Shown here: piece by piece, positions 12,001 through 24,283 of the stretch | Layout: every line of letters begins with the position of its first letter | Numbering within the stretch: position 1 is the first letter of the stretch | Source: Spisula solida | Lineage: Eukaryota > Mollusca > Bivalvia > Venerida > Mactridae | Length of the DNA stretch: 64,000 bases | Reading direction: 5' to 3' | Assembly: GCA_947247005.1 (NCBI GenBank) | Contig: OX365949.1 | Coordinates: 3,048,001-3,112,000 of the forward strand | Translations under genes and position numbers: made by a program | Notes under the pieces: model-generated | The model's database searches: none | What the model was told of the DNA's origin: nothing | Seen by the model: the letters and a program-made list of their open reading frames with translations, nothing else

Positions 12001-15000
12001 TCGAGTGTCAATGACAACGGTGAGATCATCGAAGAATATTGTGTAGAATCTACTTTGTCAATGGAAGATATGAATAAACGTAATTCATTTTTCTCAAATA
12101 TCCGACCAGATACTGTATTTTCACAGCATGTTGTTGATTACCAAATGAAGATAGTAGATAACAAAGAGAAAGAAGCAAACTGGTGTGTTGTTCAGTGTTA
12201 CGGATTGTGCAACATTGATGACGATATCAACTCAACTTTGAAAGAAATTAGGGACCATGCTATTTGCCAGTTACCGCTTGGTGGTGTTGCCATGCCAATA
12301 ATTGACAAAAAGCTAAGAACGTCTATCATGACAACAAAGCTCAGTTATGAAGAAAAAGAGAGAACCAATCAATTGCGAGAATTATCGAAAATATTTCAAA
12401 CGGAAATTGATGATCTAAAAGCATTTGAGGGAAGGGCATTTTGCTTCTTGCCGATAAAAGGGAATACAAACCTTCAGTTTCACTATAATGGCCATTTTGT
12501 GTTGGATAGAGCACGAACAGGCATTAACATGGATGATGTGAAAGGCAAATGGAATAGGTTGCTATTGAAAGAGGTCGTTGTGAAGGCATGGGTTCATGGC
12601 CTGATGATCTTAAAGGATGAACTTGGTACTTGTGTTCAAATTTCTCAAACCTGGGAAGTTGTGAATGATATAATGAGGATTTATCACATGCTGCTTCCAA
12701 AACGCATAACTTCATATGACAGTATCAATGCGCTTCTCGCTGGGTTTATTTACCACACCATTACAAAAGGAAGGACTGCACTAATGCCAGTGGTGATGCC
12801 TAAAAAAGATGTTAAGAAGAAAGAATGTCCAAATGCTTCCAAAGAGACATTTTCTTTGATATGGACAGGATTTGCTAATGAAGATCATCCGTTTGGTGGT
12901 ATTTTCAATAATATCATAAACGACATAAAGTCACATTTAGGTTACGATTTACCGCGAGGCAAAAAGGCACGGAAAATTGGGAATGCATTGAAAATGATTG
13001 GAATGAAATTGATAGAGCTTCCTGGATCAGTTTACAAAGATATTGTTTCATATGGAGTTCAAGTACAGTCTGCTAGTCCAAATACAGTTGCAAAATTTCT
13101 GGCTTCTTATGATAACCCTGATGAGAGTAGTTGCGATGTTGGAACTTTAAATGTTGACATAGAACAAACTGTTCTAAAAACAACAGAAACTGTTAGTAGT
13201 CTAGTTTCTTACATAACACAGGAAACAAGTACCTCTTCAAAGATGTCAAACGACAATGTCAGCTCAGTTGAATTGCTAAAAGGGTTGCCGTTGTGTGTTA
13301 CCGCTGATAATGTTCTACATATTTTTGACCCTAAAAGTCCAGTTTATTGGTCAAAATATGCTCATCTTTTGCCAAAGTCATTGTCTTCATTTCTTGGCAC
13401 AGGTCTACTGAATGCTCTTTCAACAAGGGAAACAGAACTTCATTCTGCTGGTTTGATTAAAGAGTTTTCTGTGGAAGATTTAAAGGAATTGCTCCATGAA
13501 TCATATGATCATGAGCTCCTCACTAGCTCTGCTAATGTACGTTGGATAAAGGATAAAAATATCCCATTTCCATCAAAATTTCTAAAATACCTATACTCAT
13601 TCATTATGGATAACTCTCAAAAACGGATCCCACTATCAGGTAACTTGTATTTTGACAATGATACCTTTATGGGAAACGTTAGGAAATTGGAAGAATGGGC
13701 ATTCATTCCTTCAGTGCTAACAACAGCGAACAATCAAATATTTGAATTAGTGCCAATCTCAAAGGGCGAAAAGGTACTTCACATTGACAGTTTCATTACT
13801 GAAGAACAATTTGTTGCTGTTTTGAAGAAAATGAATCTGCCTCTGTTGGATAAAACGGTGTTTGAAAGTGATGGGTATAGTTATGAAACATCAGAATACA
13901 AAATTTACAGGACCCTGCAAAGTATTGTTGCCACATTTGACAATCCTTGTTCATTTTTAAGATTCATATATCATTACAAGGACAGATTAGCTGGCAGTGA
14001 TATATCAATTGATGATGGGTATTTGTTGTTGTCTTTCTTTGAGTCTCATGTTGAAAAGCTTGCTAATGCAAACCTAATTGGCATGCTACGAGAATTGCCC
14101 TTGTTTAAGACTGTACAGGGCGGATTGGATACTTTGACAAATTGTTCCAAAGCAATAGTTTTACCGCATGACATCCCCAAAGATGGTTTACTCGATTGGT
14201 CTACAGCAACGAATATATTGCTGTTGCATGGACAAAGTGGTGTCAAGACAATTTACAAGAAGTTAAACTTGAAATTAATCAACAACATTCAGTTTTATAC
14301 AGAACACCTTTTACCCAACATAGATAAACTGCCAGAGGCATATTTTATGGTGCATATTGAATGTATCAGAGATATGGTATTGCCACGTGTTGAGACGGAC
14401 AGCAATGAATATCATCAAATCATAGATACTTTAAAAGAAGTGCAATTCATAGAAGTTCTTGGTCAAAGACGAAAGGTCAGTGAATTGTTTCTTGAAGAAA
14501 ATCCCGTGTTCCATGAAATGCGGGACAAAAGCCAATTTCTTCCCAGTAACTTTCTAACTCCTAAGTGGCAGACTTTTCTCAAACCTTTGGGATTAAATAT
14601 GGATGTGTCTCAAGAATTATTGTTAAGGTTTGCTACTGAAATCGAGGCTAATGGAGTATACCAAGTTTCCAAAAAGACGGCATCTCAATCAAAGGTGCTT
14701 TTGAAGTTCTTTGTTGCGATGAGGGATTTAAGCAACAAAACATTGCATCAGATAAAAGACACTAAGTTCATTTTTCCTGGAAAAGCCCTTAAGGTTAAAA
14801 AAGACCTTCTTGACATTTGCCCTCAAATTGATAATGGGGAGCGTTTGGTGTGTTTCAATGAAAATATACCACATTTTATGGCAAACATGTGTTGGACCTC
14901 ATTACATCTTTTGCCATATCCCGAGTATCAAGGACAGATTGCACCAAACATTTGTGAGGAACTTGGTATTCTGAAATTCCCACCTATGTCTGCAGTTATA

Positions 15001-18000
15001 CTACATTGCCAAAATATTTGTGATAAAATTAACAGCAGCATACAGAATCAAGAAACTATAAATATTCGTTTCATTAGGCAAATATTTGAACACATTTATG
15101 AGTTCATGGTCAAGAATGTGGTGCAACTCGGTGATGAGGAGAAAAGGCGGCTACAGAATACCCATGTTATACTTGTTCCAAACGATACAATGCTTGTCAA
15201 AGCTGAAGACGTTGTAGTGGAGTTGCGCAAAGATGATGAGATAAAACCATACCTTTGGCGAATCCCAGATGAATTTTCACGGTTTTGTGAAGTGTTTCTT
15301 CGTCTGGGTTCAGAACGAGATGTGAAGTGCTCTCATTATATGGCAGTTTTGAAAAAGATAAAAACCGAATTTCATGACTTTGTTCCTCCTAAGAAGATGG
15401 AAGATGTGGTGAAATGCTTAAAAGGACTTGTGAATCTTTTACAACTAGAACAAGCAAATAACTTGCCAAACACTGGAATCATTCTCTACTTGCCAAATAG
15501 ACGCCATCAACTTATTGACAGCATGCAGCTCACGATCTCTGATAATGATAGTTTTGAAAAAAGATTGGGTGATAATTGTACTTTGAACTTTTTCGCTGGT
15601 TTCCAAGAACTTGGTATTGAAGTGTCAGATCCTAGTGGACCTTTTGAAAAATTGCCAACTCGGCTTAGACCTGGTGTTTTATCCAATTTAATTCAGGAGG
15701 TTGTGTGCCTTGACTCTTTAAGGGATTTGCACTGTCATGTTGCATTTAGACTAGAGAACTTTCTTCGAAGTCCATATTTGATGCAAGGTGTTGTTAGACT
15801 TGTTAAACACCAACTCAAAGCAGAGAAATTGGACTTGGCACCTACTGATGAATGTAAAATCACTTCTGCATTGTCACACATATGTATACAGAGGGTAACA
15901 GGCCTACAAACAAATATCATATTTGAAGGAAACATAGTGCCTTCGTCAAATAGAGATAAAACATGTTTTATTCAACAGTCTCCGGAACACGGAGATCAAG
16001 TTTTTAGACTATATTTCCAAGTAGACGAAATAAGTGCTGAAGACGCTATGACCAAACTTACAGATGAAGAAGATGGTTTGCTTGACCTTATTGACAAATG
16101 TACTGATGAAATGATGAACAAACACACTTACAAATATGTGTCGTCGATATTGAGAGAAATGCTAGATCCAAGAAGAATTGAAAGAATTCTTGACGAAAAA
16201 CACATAGCAGCTTATCATCTACCAATTGAGTTAAGGGCGTCCTTCTTTCCACCTCCTGGTACATATGTTCCGGAGCACTTCTTCCCTTTTCTTGAAAGAA
16301 GCATTTTGCTTTTTAGAGATCATGAGTTTAGATATATTGCGTATGATGTAGGTGAATTCAATGACGCAATGGACGAGTATAATGAAGTATACATATATGC
16401 GCATATCATTCGACAAGTTAATCCCGGTTGTTCAGATACTGTTGGTGCACAGTACGAAATAGACATTGGGGAGGAGGCAACCCTTACTGTACCAATTCAT
16501 CGACTGTTCAAGTTTGTTCCTCAAACCACAGAGACAGGAACCGATCTTGTTGTGTATGACAATGAACCTATTGGTACTGTAGCGTTTGATGAAAATTGTC
16601 GGCGTATACGACAAATGCTTGTTGATGCTTGGTCTCTGCCAGAGGTTGACAAAAGAAGGGTAATTCGCAGGCTACAGTTGAAATGGCACCCTGATAAACA
16701 TACCACAAATAAAGACTATGCGACAAAGGTATACAACTACTTAAATTACGTTATACTAGAACTGGAACAGAACGGAACAGTTGGTGACCAGCTGCATGAC
16801 TCGCCCTCGGATATGAGTAACTCGGCTTATGGGAATATGAGTGCAAATGCTCATAGAACTGGCAGTCATTATGCACAGGCGTGGCATAACAATTTAGATA
16901 GTTACAGATACGGAGGACAGTATTCACATTCAGGTGCCCGATCTTCTGTATGTCTTGATGTTGGTAATGCTAAACGGTGGCAACGACAGGCAACTAATGA
17001 CTTTCGTATGGCTCAATCTGCCTTGACTGCTGCAGGGTCAGTTCATGGACACAATTGGATATGTTACAAATGCCACCAGGTAAGTTTTCATTTTAACACC
17101 CATTTTAATGCCTCCTCCGAAGTAATTTGGCGGGTATATAGATTTACCCTGGTCTGTCTAATCCATTTGTAGTCTCTACATCTCGAAACGTTGTGTCATC
17201 CTGAACTTGAAAAAAAGTTGTGCTACAGTCTTCAAACTTCTTGTGTTATTGTGCACCTACATGTATATATTTTGATTCGGATTTGACCGGTATTTGCAGA
17301 TGTGGCCTTTTAAAAGATAAAATTGTGCTTGTTTGGCTGATTTTTGTGTCTTCCTGAACTTAAAAAGTACATTTATAATTGTTCTGCAGTCATCAAACTA
17401 TATAGGAATATTAGTCAGCATGTGTTGGTGTACACCTACATATTATGAGTCGTATTTGACCGGTATTCGCAAGGTTTTGTCCCTTTAAAATGTGAAATTG
17501 TGCTTGTTTGGCTGAGTGTTGTGTTTTCCTTAACTTGAAGAGTACTTGTACAGTCATAGGAATATTTGTCAGCATGTGTTATTGTGCTCCTACATTTTCT
17601 TATTCTCATTCCACCAGTAAATTAGTAGAGTTGTACCCCTAGAAATGCTGCAAATATGTTTTAGTCGCTCATAACGTTAAACTTATTGGAGCTACGATTG
17701 TCAGACTTCGTAGTAGGAATATTAGTCAGCATTTGTAGTTTAGTTATGGCCCTTGACATGGTCAAATGGCAATGGAACACATTTCTAGTGTTGATTGACC
17801 TTTTGTGATCACTCTTTATTCTTCATCACACAAACGCTCACAAATTAGTTCTAACCTTAGAACGTTTATGGAAATATGGTCATCTCTATGTGTATTTATC
17901 ACTCATAATAACCTCCCTTAATCGTTAATTATGCATGAAATCCAAAGTCCACAGTGTGGCATTCATTGCGGAGTGAGTATAGTCTTATAAGGCTTCTTGA

Positions 18001-20640
18001 AATGTCTTTTTGGGGGAAACTGGCTGTTACTTCTATCTCTGACTTATGTGTGGGTGGCTAGGCGCTGCCGTCGTTTCTGTGTGGGTTTGGATTGTCTGTG
18101 CTCTGCAGTATTTTATATGTTTGCTTTTATATACAGGCATGTGAGAAGAGTTTGAAAGCTGCTGGTTTTGCTACAGATGCCAACAGTGTGATGCACAAAA
18201 GTCATTCATTGTATGGTCTTGCAAGCGCACTTTCCAATACACATCTGACAGGACTGGTAGGTGTTCTTTAAAAACTTGATTGTTTGAATTTAAAATGTTG
18301 GTGCAATCCAGATACAGAAGTAAGAAATAAAAGCATTCGTTGTTGATACTCTAGATGTCAGTTTTACTTTATCTTTGTATAATGACTGAGCTGAACCTCA
18401 CCGTATTTGGTAATCAAACCTGAGGCATTAGGATCAGGAGTGAGGTTGCTCAATCAGTTCCTCTTAGAAAAGAGTCTGACAATTTATTTACAGGAGGGTC
18501 CGTCCAGCTATTTGTAGAGGGGTGTTCTGATCAGACTAAGCCTTGACAAAACACAAGAAACTATACAATAATATTTATGTTTGCCAAAATGCCAGATCTA
18601 CCACATTTCATGACTCAAAGTCCTCACCCTAGATCTGTGCATTATGGGTTCTTCGTCTGGATTGTTATATAACTATCCTTTTTAATAAATACATGTATCA
18701 ATAAAGTAGTTCGGGTTATGACCTAGGTTTGAAAACAATGCTTAATAAAAACTGAGGTTCAATGGTTCTGTGTATACTAATCATGTTATTTATTAAGGTT
18801 ACCATTCTTTAACACCAATCACATTAAAATCAGACCCTAACATTTGCTGCATTTCTTTACGCTGTTAGAGATCTGACTACACTCCGTAAGAGGTCATGTT
18901 TAAATGACCTCTCTAGCGCACAATGACGTCACGTAGCCTCATCAGTGTTTTACTGCACTTTCAGATTTGTGAAAGTAGCGATTTGATTGGATGACGTAAA
19001 GTTCACACTGACATGACCCTACACAGAGTGCCGTCAGATCCTATATCAGCGTAAAGTAGTGAAGCGTAATAAGGGTCTGGTTTAAATGAGATTGCTTTAA
19101 CACTTAACCGATTTAAAAACGCAACATCGGGTTTTTGATACATATAAGCCAGTTAAGGTGCTTCAATTCTATTGCAATTTTGCATGTGATAAAATCAATA
19201 CATGAAGTCAAAGGTGTGCAAATTTCATTTCATTTAGATGGTCACAAAACGAAACCACGAAAAGTATTGATCGACAATGTAAAATTAATAAAGCATTGAT
19301 AAGCTGCAACCTGCTTTTCAAATCAGGCGTCTGTGTCTCATTGGCGGGGAAATAAGGGGTTGTAGAATGTTGTTCCACACATCTATTAGGAAAACACGTA
19401 TCAATAAAAACGCTCAGAAGTTGCTGTTTGATGATGCACTTCTTGACGACCATTTGTGTCTGCCTTCAAATTTAGTTTCACGAGTAAAAATGCAATTACC
19501 TCCACAGTCTCAACATGAGCTGTCAGCCAGTTTTTGCCCATCTAGCATAAGCTGCATTGTGTCCGATGGTTAATAATATACATTTCTTATGTATATGGCA
19601 TCTCAAACCCGTAACCGGAAGTCGATAATGCAATATGTTAGGATCAATAAGAAGACAGACAAAATGAAGCGATTTTCAACATGGATCAAAATGAACATTG
19701 ATCAAAATGGTACGGAATGTATATTTAAACCATATTACTTAATCTTACGCATCATTTTCTTCAAATTGTAGTTATAACAGAAAATATTTTTGACCGGAAG
19801 TGGCGTCTTTAAAAAACATTTGTTCGGTACCATCATGTTCACGCACTTGTATCGTCGGCATACCTGACGGAGACAATCGTGGGTGTAAACTGCCTCTTTA
19901 AAACACGATGCAAGTCTATATCTCGTCGACAAACGACAGTCAAACTACTTTGCTATATTAAAACATCACATATCTGCTTAAAGCAAGTCGATGGCGCCAG
20001 GATGTTCTGTACTATAAAGGCGTGGCACCGTATACAACGTACAATTTAATTTTATGTGTGTTTTTGTTGGGGTATCGTTGCCCTACAAATTGTCGATCAA
20101 ATCGTCACGCCCAGTGGTTTTGCTCGCGTGTCACGTGTAAATAATAAAAAGGACGCCAATATGACGCAATGGGCTTAATTGAAATATTGTTTTCGTGGAA
20201 AATCGTTCCAGGCATAAGACAAGCGTCCCATTTATTGGTTACTCAAATAAAATTTAAATCATAATTTGTACAAAAAATACAAACCCCTAAAGGGTTGCGT
20301 TTCTAAATCGGTTGAGTGTATGACAAGGATTTTCTAAAACATGTCATGTATGTATTGAAAATACATGGTATAGTGCTGAAATGAATAATTTTAAGTCCAA
20401 AAATGTTAACAAAATATATTTTGACAATTTCTACATATGCGACTTCTGATTGTGTCATTATAATTTTCCTTCTAGGTGCAGAATTTAGAGACCTCTCTTG
20501 GATCATACTTTGGGCTTCGATATCCTGATGCTTGTTCAAGACAACATATCCCCTCTGATGTAATAACTGAAGCACAAGCTCAATCGGCTTTACAAGTTAC
20601 AAGACAAGTTCTTGATATTGTGTCGGAGATGATTGAATAA
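6029..20640 (+). CDS. SACS: Sacsin-like protein, 3' part of gene (three exons)
   Basis: Exons are 6029-17079, 18137-18256 and 20476-20640 (TAA at 20638-20640). All junctions are GT-AG and phase 0, giving 3,777 residues counted from the Met at 6031. The first exon opens right after an acceptor with two bases finishing an upstream codon, so that Met is probably internal and the N-terminus, including the ATPase half of the first sacsin repeat, lies left of this exon. Residues 1-710 match the later part of a sacsin repeat. A second repeat starts near 716, with the GHKL/Bergerat N-box KELIQNADDA (748-757) and GKFGLGF (823-829). A third starts near 1751, with KELLQNADDA and GQYGVGF (1856-1862). A J-domain-like segment has its HPD at 3553-3555. 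A serine/glycine-rich linker (about 3590-3640) precedes a HEPN domain (about 3645-3777) spread over all three exons. Sacsin is a giant co-chaperone linked to Hsp70 and intermediate filaments in vertebrates; the role here is inferred. Both visible ATP sites look intact. Confidence 0.9.
17080..18136. other. Sacsin-like intron with ~180-bp degenerate tandem repeat
   Basis: The intron runs from GTAAGT to a TATACAG acceptor. Between about 17190 and 17760, a unit of about 180 bp repeats two to three times with drift; shared pieces include TGTGCTTGTTTGGCTGA, TTTGACCGGTATT and GGAATATTAGTCAGCATGTG. If the intron is retained, the frame runs only 30 more codons before a stop at 17170-17172, which would cut off most of the HEPN domain. 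Near 18087 the string GATTGTCTGTGCTCT resembles one near 22700. Confidence 0.6.
18831..19079. mobile_element. MITE, 249 bp, CAGACCCT termini (hAT-like?)
   Basis: The ends are inverted copies: CAGACCCT ... TTTACGCTG ... ATCTGAC at the left, and the reverse complement at the right (GTCAGATC ... CAGCGTAAA ... AGGGTCTG). Roughly 47 bp match at about 75%. The flanking octamers ATTAAAAT and GTTTAAAT agree at 6 of 8 positions, consistent with a decayed 8-bp target duplication. There is no coding capacity. It lies in the second visible intron of the sacsin-like gene. Confidence 0.6.
19080..20475. other. Rest of sacsin-like intron, nothing recognised
   Basis: This is unique-looking AT-rich sequence. 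Short open frames occur on both strands but have no recognisable domain, no splice context that continues them, and no repeat signature. It ends in the acceptor TTTTCCTTCTAG (AG at 20474-20475). Confidence 0.5.
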
Positions 20641-20670
20641 TTTGAACAATACGGTCTGAGTGGGTAAACT

Positions 20671-20970
20671 TTGTTGAAACTGCTTATGTAAAGTTTGTTT
20701 CAATACAAACAGCTTGTGTGAAGTTTGTTCCTACAAAAACTGCTTGTGTGAAGTTTGTTCCAATATAAACTTCTTGTGTGAAGTTTGTTCTGATAAAAAA
20801 CAGATTGTGTGAAGTTTGTTCAAATATAAACTTCTTGTGTGACGTTTGTTCCAATATAAACTTCTTGTGTGAAGTTTGTTCCAATATAAACTGCTTGTGT
20901 GAATTTGTCCCTATAAAAACAGATTGTGTGAAGTTTGTTCCAATATAAACTGCTTGTGTGAGTTTAATCA
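20671..20970. repeat. 30-bp minisatellite in sacsin-like 3' UTR
   Basis: About ten imperfect copies of a 30-bp unit (core CTTGTGTGAAGTTTGTTCCA followed by ATATAAA) begin about 30 bp after the stop codon, so they probably lie in the 3' UTR. Because the unit is a multiple of three, the minus strand shows a spurious open frame with a decapeptide repeat (SHKKFILEQT). That frame has no gene context and I do not call it. Confidence 0.85.
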
Positions 20971-21968
20971 AAACTGAACTTTGTTCTGATGTATTCATAC
21001 CAGTACATGTACAAAATAATTCGCGGCTTGATAGGACTTCATACTCATCTTTTTATTGTTTGATGGAGTCAGCTCAACTTTGTATTTTTGAATGAATCAA
21101 AATTAGTGAACAATTATGTGTATTGTACGTGCTCATATTACATATACGTACATTCAATATTTGAAATTAATAGATATGATGTTTTAATTTTGTTTGCTAT
21201 AATCATTTTATTATAACAATATGTTTTATGTGATTAATCTGATGGTAAAGTATTGATGACAGAGTCAGATTGATACAATTTCTGGGACCAAATTATTTGG
21301 ATTTACCCATGTCCTATATTATTTCATTTTTGTAAGTGCTTTTCTTGTTTTCTTAATATGATAATGTAGAAAGCCATTTGTTGCAACAATTTCCAAGATA
21401 TTGTGCCTCATTTGATGACACTTTTATACTGTGAGTTAGCAATACCATTATGTGAAGATTTTGATGTTTTAATTATGTGTTTGTAGATTGTATAATTTTA
21501 AGAATTATCTTACATGTAACATTTATGTTGTATTGAGATAGAAATGTTGAGTATAACTTTGTGAAAAATGTACCATGAATATACTGTAAAATTAGACATT
21601 TTTGCTAGGGATTTATATTTGCCATATTCGCGAAATCTTTAAGTTTGCGAAAGGTTTTGTTCGTGAAATTGAAACAAGAGTAGTTCTTGCTGAAGTAAAA
21701 CAATGCTAATATTTAACTTCACAAACTAATCCAGAATAACAAATTGCGATCATGTTGACCTTGCGAAAAATTAATGTCTTAATCTATGTTATAAATTCTG
21801 AGTTTATCTTATTATTGAGTTGTTTTAGCCGTTTCCTACTTCAGTTCTTAATGTACCATCTGATCTTTGCTGAGCTATAATGCACATTGTGAGTCAGCTG
21901 TGTTTGTCACAAAACCTTACTTATGACTGCGTATTCAGGCAACTGTAGTTACTCATTGACTATTTTCC

Positions 21969-21974
21969 AATAAA
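21969..21974 (+). terminator. Candidate poly(A) signal for sacsin-like mRNA
   Basis: AATAAA lies 1.33 kb after the stop, just before the SINE at 21982. Other AATAAA hexamers lie further on (about 23522 and 23538), so the true 3' end cannot be decided by eye. Confidence 0.3.
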
Positions 21975-21981
21975 TATACAC

Positions 21982-22258
21982 GCGACCTTGGCCGAGTGGT
22001 AAAGGCGTCCGCCTTGGAAGCGGGAGATCGAAGGTTCGAATCCCGGCGGAAGCTGGGTTAGCACTGATTCGGTTGGTTGTTGAGCCGCCAGCTAGTTAAA
22101 GAATGGTTACCATAGGCCTATCTCTGCCAGGCGCCCGGCAATACGAGAAGGGATTCGGGAGGTACTGAGCTTTTGAAATATAGGTGTCTCATAAGTCAAA
22201 TTGGCTGGCCCTTTCAATAGGGGTGACACTATAATAAACAAAAACTTTACCTTTTACC
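21982..22258 (+). repeat. tRNA-derived SINE (Ser/Leu-like head)
   Basis: The 5' head carries a tRNA Ser/Leu-style D arm (box A, TGGCCGAGTGGTAAAGG), an anticodon-like hairpin (CCGC-CTTGGAA-GCGG) and box B (GGTTCGAATCC). The acceptor and T stems pair poorly, so it is not a working tRNA. About 200 bp of unrelated body follows, ending in CAATAGGGGTGACACTATAA and an A-rich AAACAAAAACTTTACC tail. Possible short flanking duplication TATACA. Internal pol III boxes plus an unrelated body are the SINE hallmark. Confidence 0.7.
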
Positions 22259-24283
22259 TATACATGACATTGTGCTATTATGTTATAGAGTCTACATAGT
22301 GATTGAATGACTTCAGAATTTCTTAATCATCATGTTTGTTCAGTGATTTCGTACAGTAAATTTACAGTTTTCAAACTGGTTGTGAGTGTAATGATTCCAC
22401 TGTATTCCTAAAGCTGATTTTAATTTTATTTATGCCTTCATCATGTTTTCTATCTGTAAATTTCTTTATTATTTTTTAGACAGTTATTGATATTTTTGCC
22501 ATATTACTTTGTTATTACATTACTAGTATTAATTTGACTAATTTTGCTAAGTTGTTGTGTGTGTAGGGCCAGAACTGTGGAGCAGTTGTTCACAGTTTCT
22601 TTCTTAATGTTGATATGTTATAATCTTTCTAATATAGTTTTTAATTGATTTTACTTTCATACTCAGTCTGGTAGTTTATCTCCTCTGCTGTGTGGTTTTT
22701 GATTGTCTGTGCGCTATAGTATTTTCTTAAATGCTTTACAGTTTATGTTTTAATATATGAATATTCATGCAAAGTAAAGGTTGTCACCTTTTGTGTAATT
22801 TTATGTTGATTTTGATATGATCAAACTTTCATAACAATGTTAAAGGGATTTACCCAGTTTTGTATTGATTTGAGATGTGTCCAGTTATTATGAAGTGCAT
22901 ACATGGATTTTAGATGGATAGCCTTGTATTTTCGCTTCAAATCAGCAGTATGTTCTTTATATCTTACAATGTAATTTTGTATGTATGCGTGTCTTTACAT
23001 ATAATTGACGCATATAGTTGTATGCTTCAAATTGAAAATCAAAATTTGTGATATACTCTGAATTTTGTAATTTGTGATTTGTATACTCTAAATTGAAAAT
23101 CATAATTTGATATGTGCCCTTTAATATTTTACTCCAAATTCTGAAAACACATCTTGGCTTCGTTTTTGTTTCATGTTCAGGATGTTTCCTGTACGTTTTA
23201 ATTCATTCAATTCTATGAGGGACTCACTTAAATGTATACAGAATTACAGTGTGCCTTTTAATTCCTTGAGGGTAAAAGTTCTACACAATAATAGAATAAA
23301 GGTAAAAGGTTTATTATGTTCAATAAATATAAGAGCAAAAATGAAAGGTAGTACATGAACTGATCGAAGTATGTCAGAGTTTGATTAGTTCTTGCATTCC
23401 AATTAATATTTTTTATAATGTATACTATTTCATATAAAGATATATAATGCTTTTACATTAATGTTGAAGCTATGTTATTATATTGTTATATTTGTTCTTA
23501 TTGAGATAACTGGCCTTCTAGAATAAAAACTAGTGTATAAATAAACACATACAGAATCAGTTTGTCTTATTGTTAGAACTATCACCTCTGGTAACATACC
23601 AACCTAGTTTCATTACAGATGTGTTTTGATGCTGGTGACTTTTTAATGTTCAAAAAAGATTGTTCAGTATTATCTTAAAATGTGTAGTACTTTATATGGA
23701 CAGTCTGTACAAGGAAACTGTTGGTATATACATGTATAGTATGCATGGCTATGCAATTTAAGTGCGTGTTTGTAACAAACTTGTGCTTGCCTCAAGTTGA
23801 GAGTTCTAATATGTCAGACTAGAAAGTTAACCTTAATAAGACTACTGATGTAGGTTTATGCTATTCACTAACCACATTAATAAGGTTATAAGATATGCAT
23901 TATCAGTGTATTGCTTGTATTGCATAGGAGGATTGTGCATGGTACAGAATATGGTCCAATTCAATTGACACACCTAGCTTATTTATGTGCTATTGTTAAG
24001 CATCGCACAAAGGCCTCTGCTTTAAAGTATTGTACAAAACGACTTTCGAATGTATATTAATCTATATAATTATGTTGTTACCTGGTGGCAGAAATATGTC
24101 ACCGTACGAATTGAATCGGAATCGATGATAATGTAAGTAAAAGTGAAGTTACCAATTTTCGAGGGCTGCCATCAGCAGTTCAACCGTTCAGCCAACGTTT
24201 GACATTTTAACTTCCACTGGTCATTCCCATGTAGAAATTATCAACAATAATTAAAGAGAAAAGAACAATGGTGAAAACAATAT
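22259..24283. other. Intergenic AT-rich region between convergent genes
   Basis: No recognisable genes. It may include an extended 3' UTR of the sacsin-like gene. A small frame at 23173-23358 has no domain and no splice context. GATTGTCTGTGCGCTATAG near 22700 echoes a string in the sacsin-like intron near 18090. Confidence 0.4.

Noticed and set aside
20684..20998. 104-codon minus-strand frame with a decapeptide repeat
   Set aside because: It is the translation of the 30-bp minisatellite in the sacsin-like 3' UTR; the period is a multiple of three, which keeps a frame open by chance.
21982..22055. Possible functional tRNA gene
   Set aside because: Box A and B are present, but the acceptor and T stems do not pair and an unrelated body follows, so it is a SINE head.
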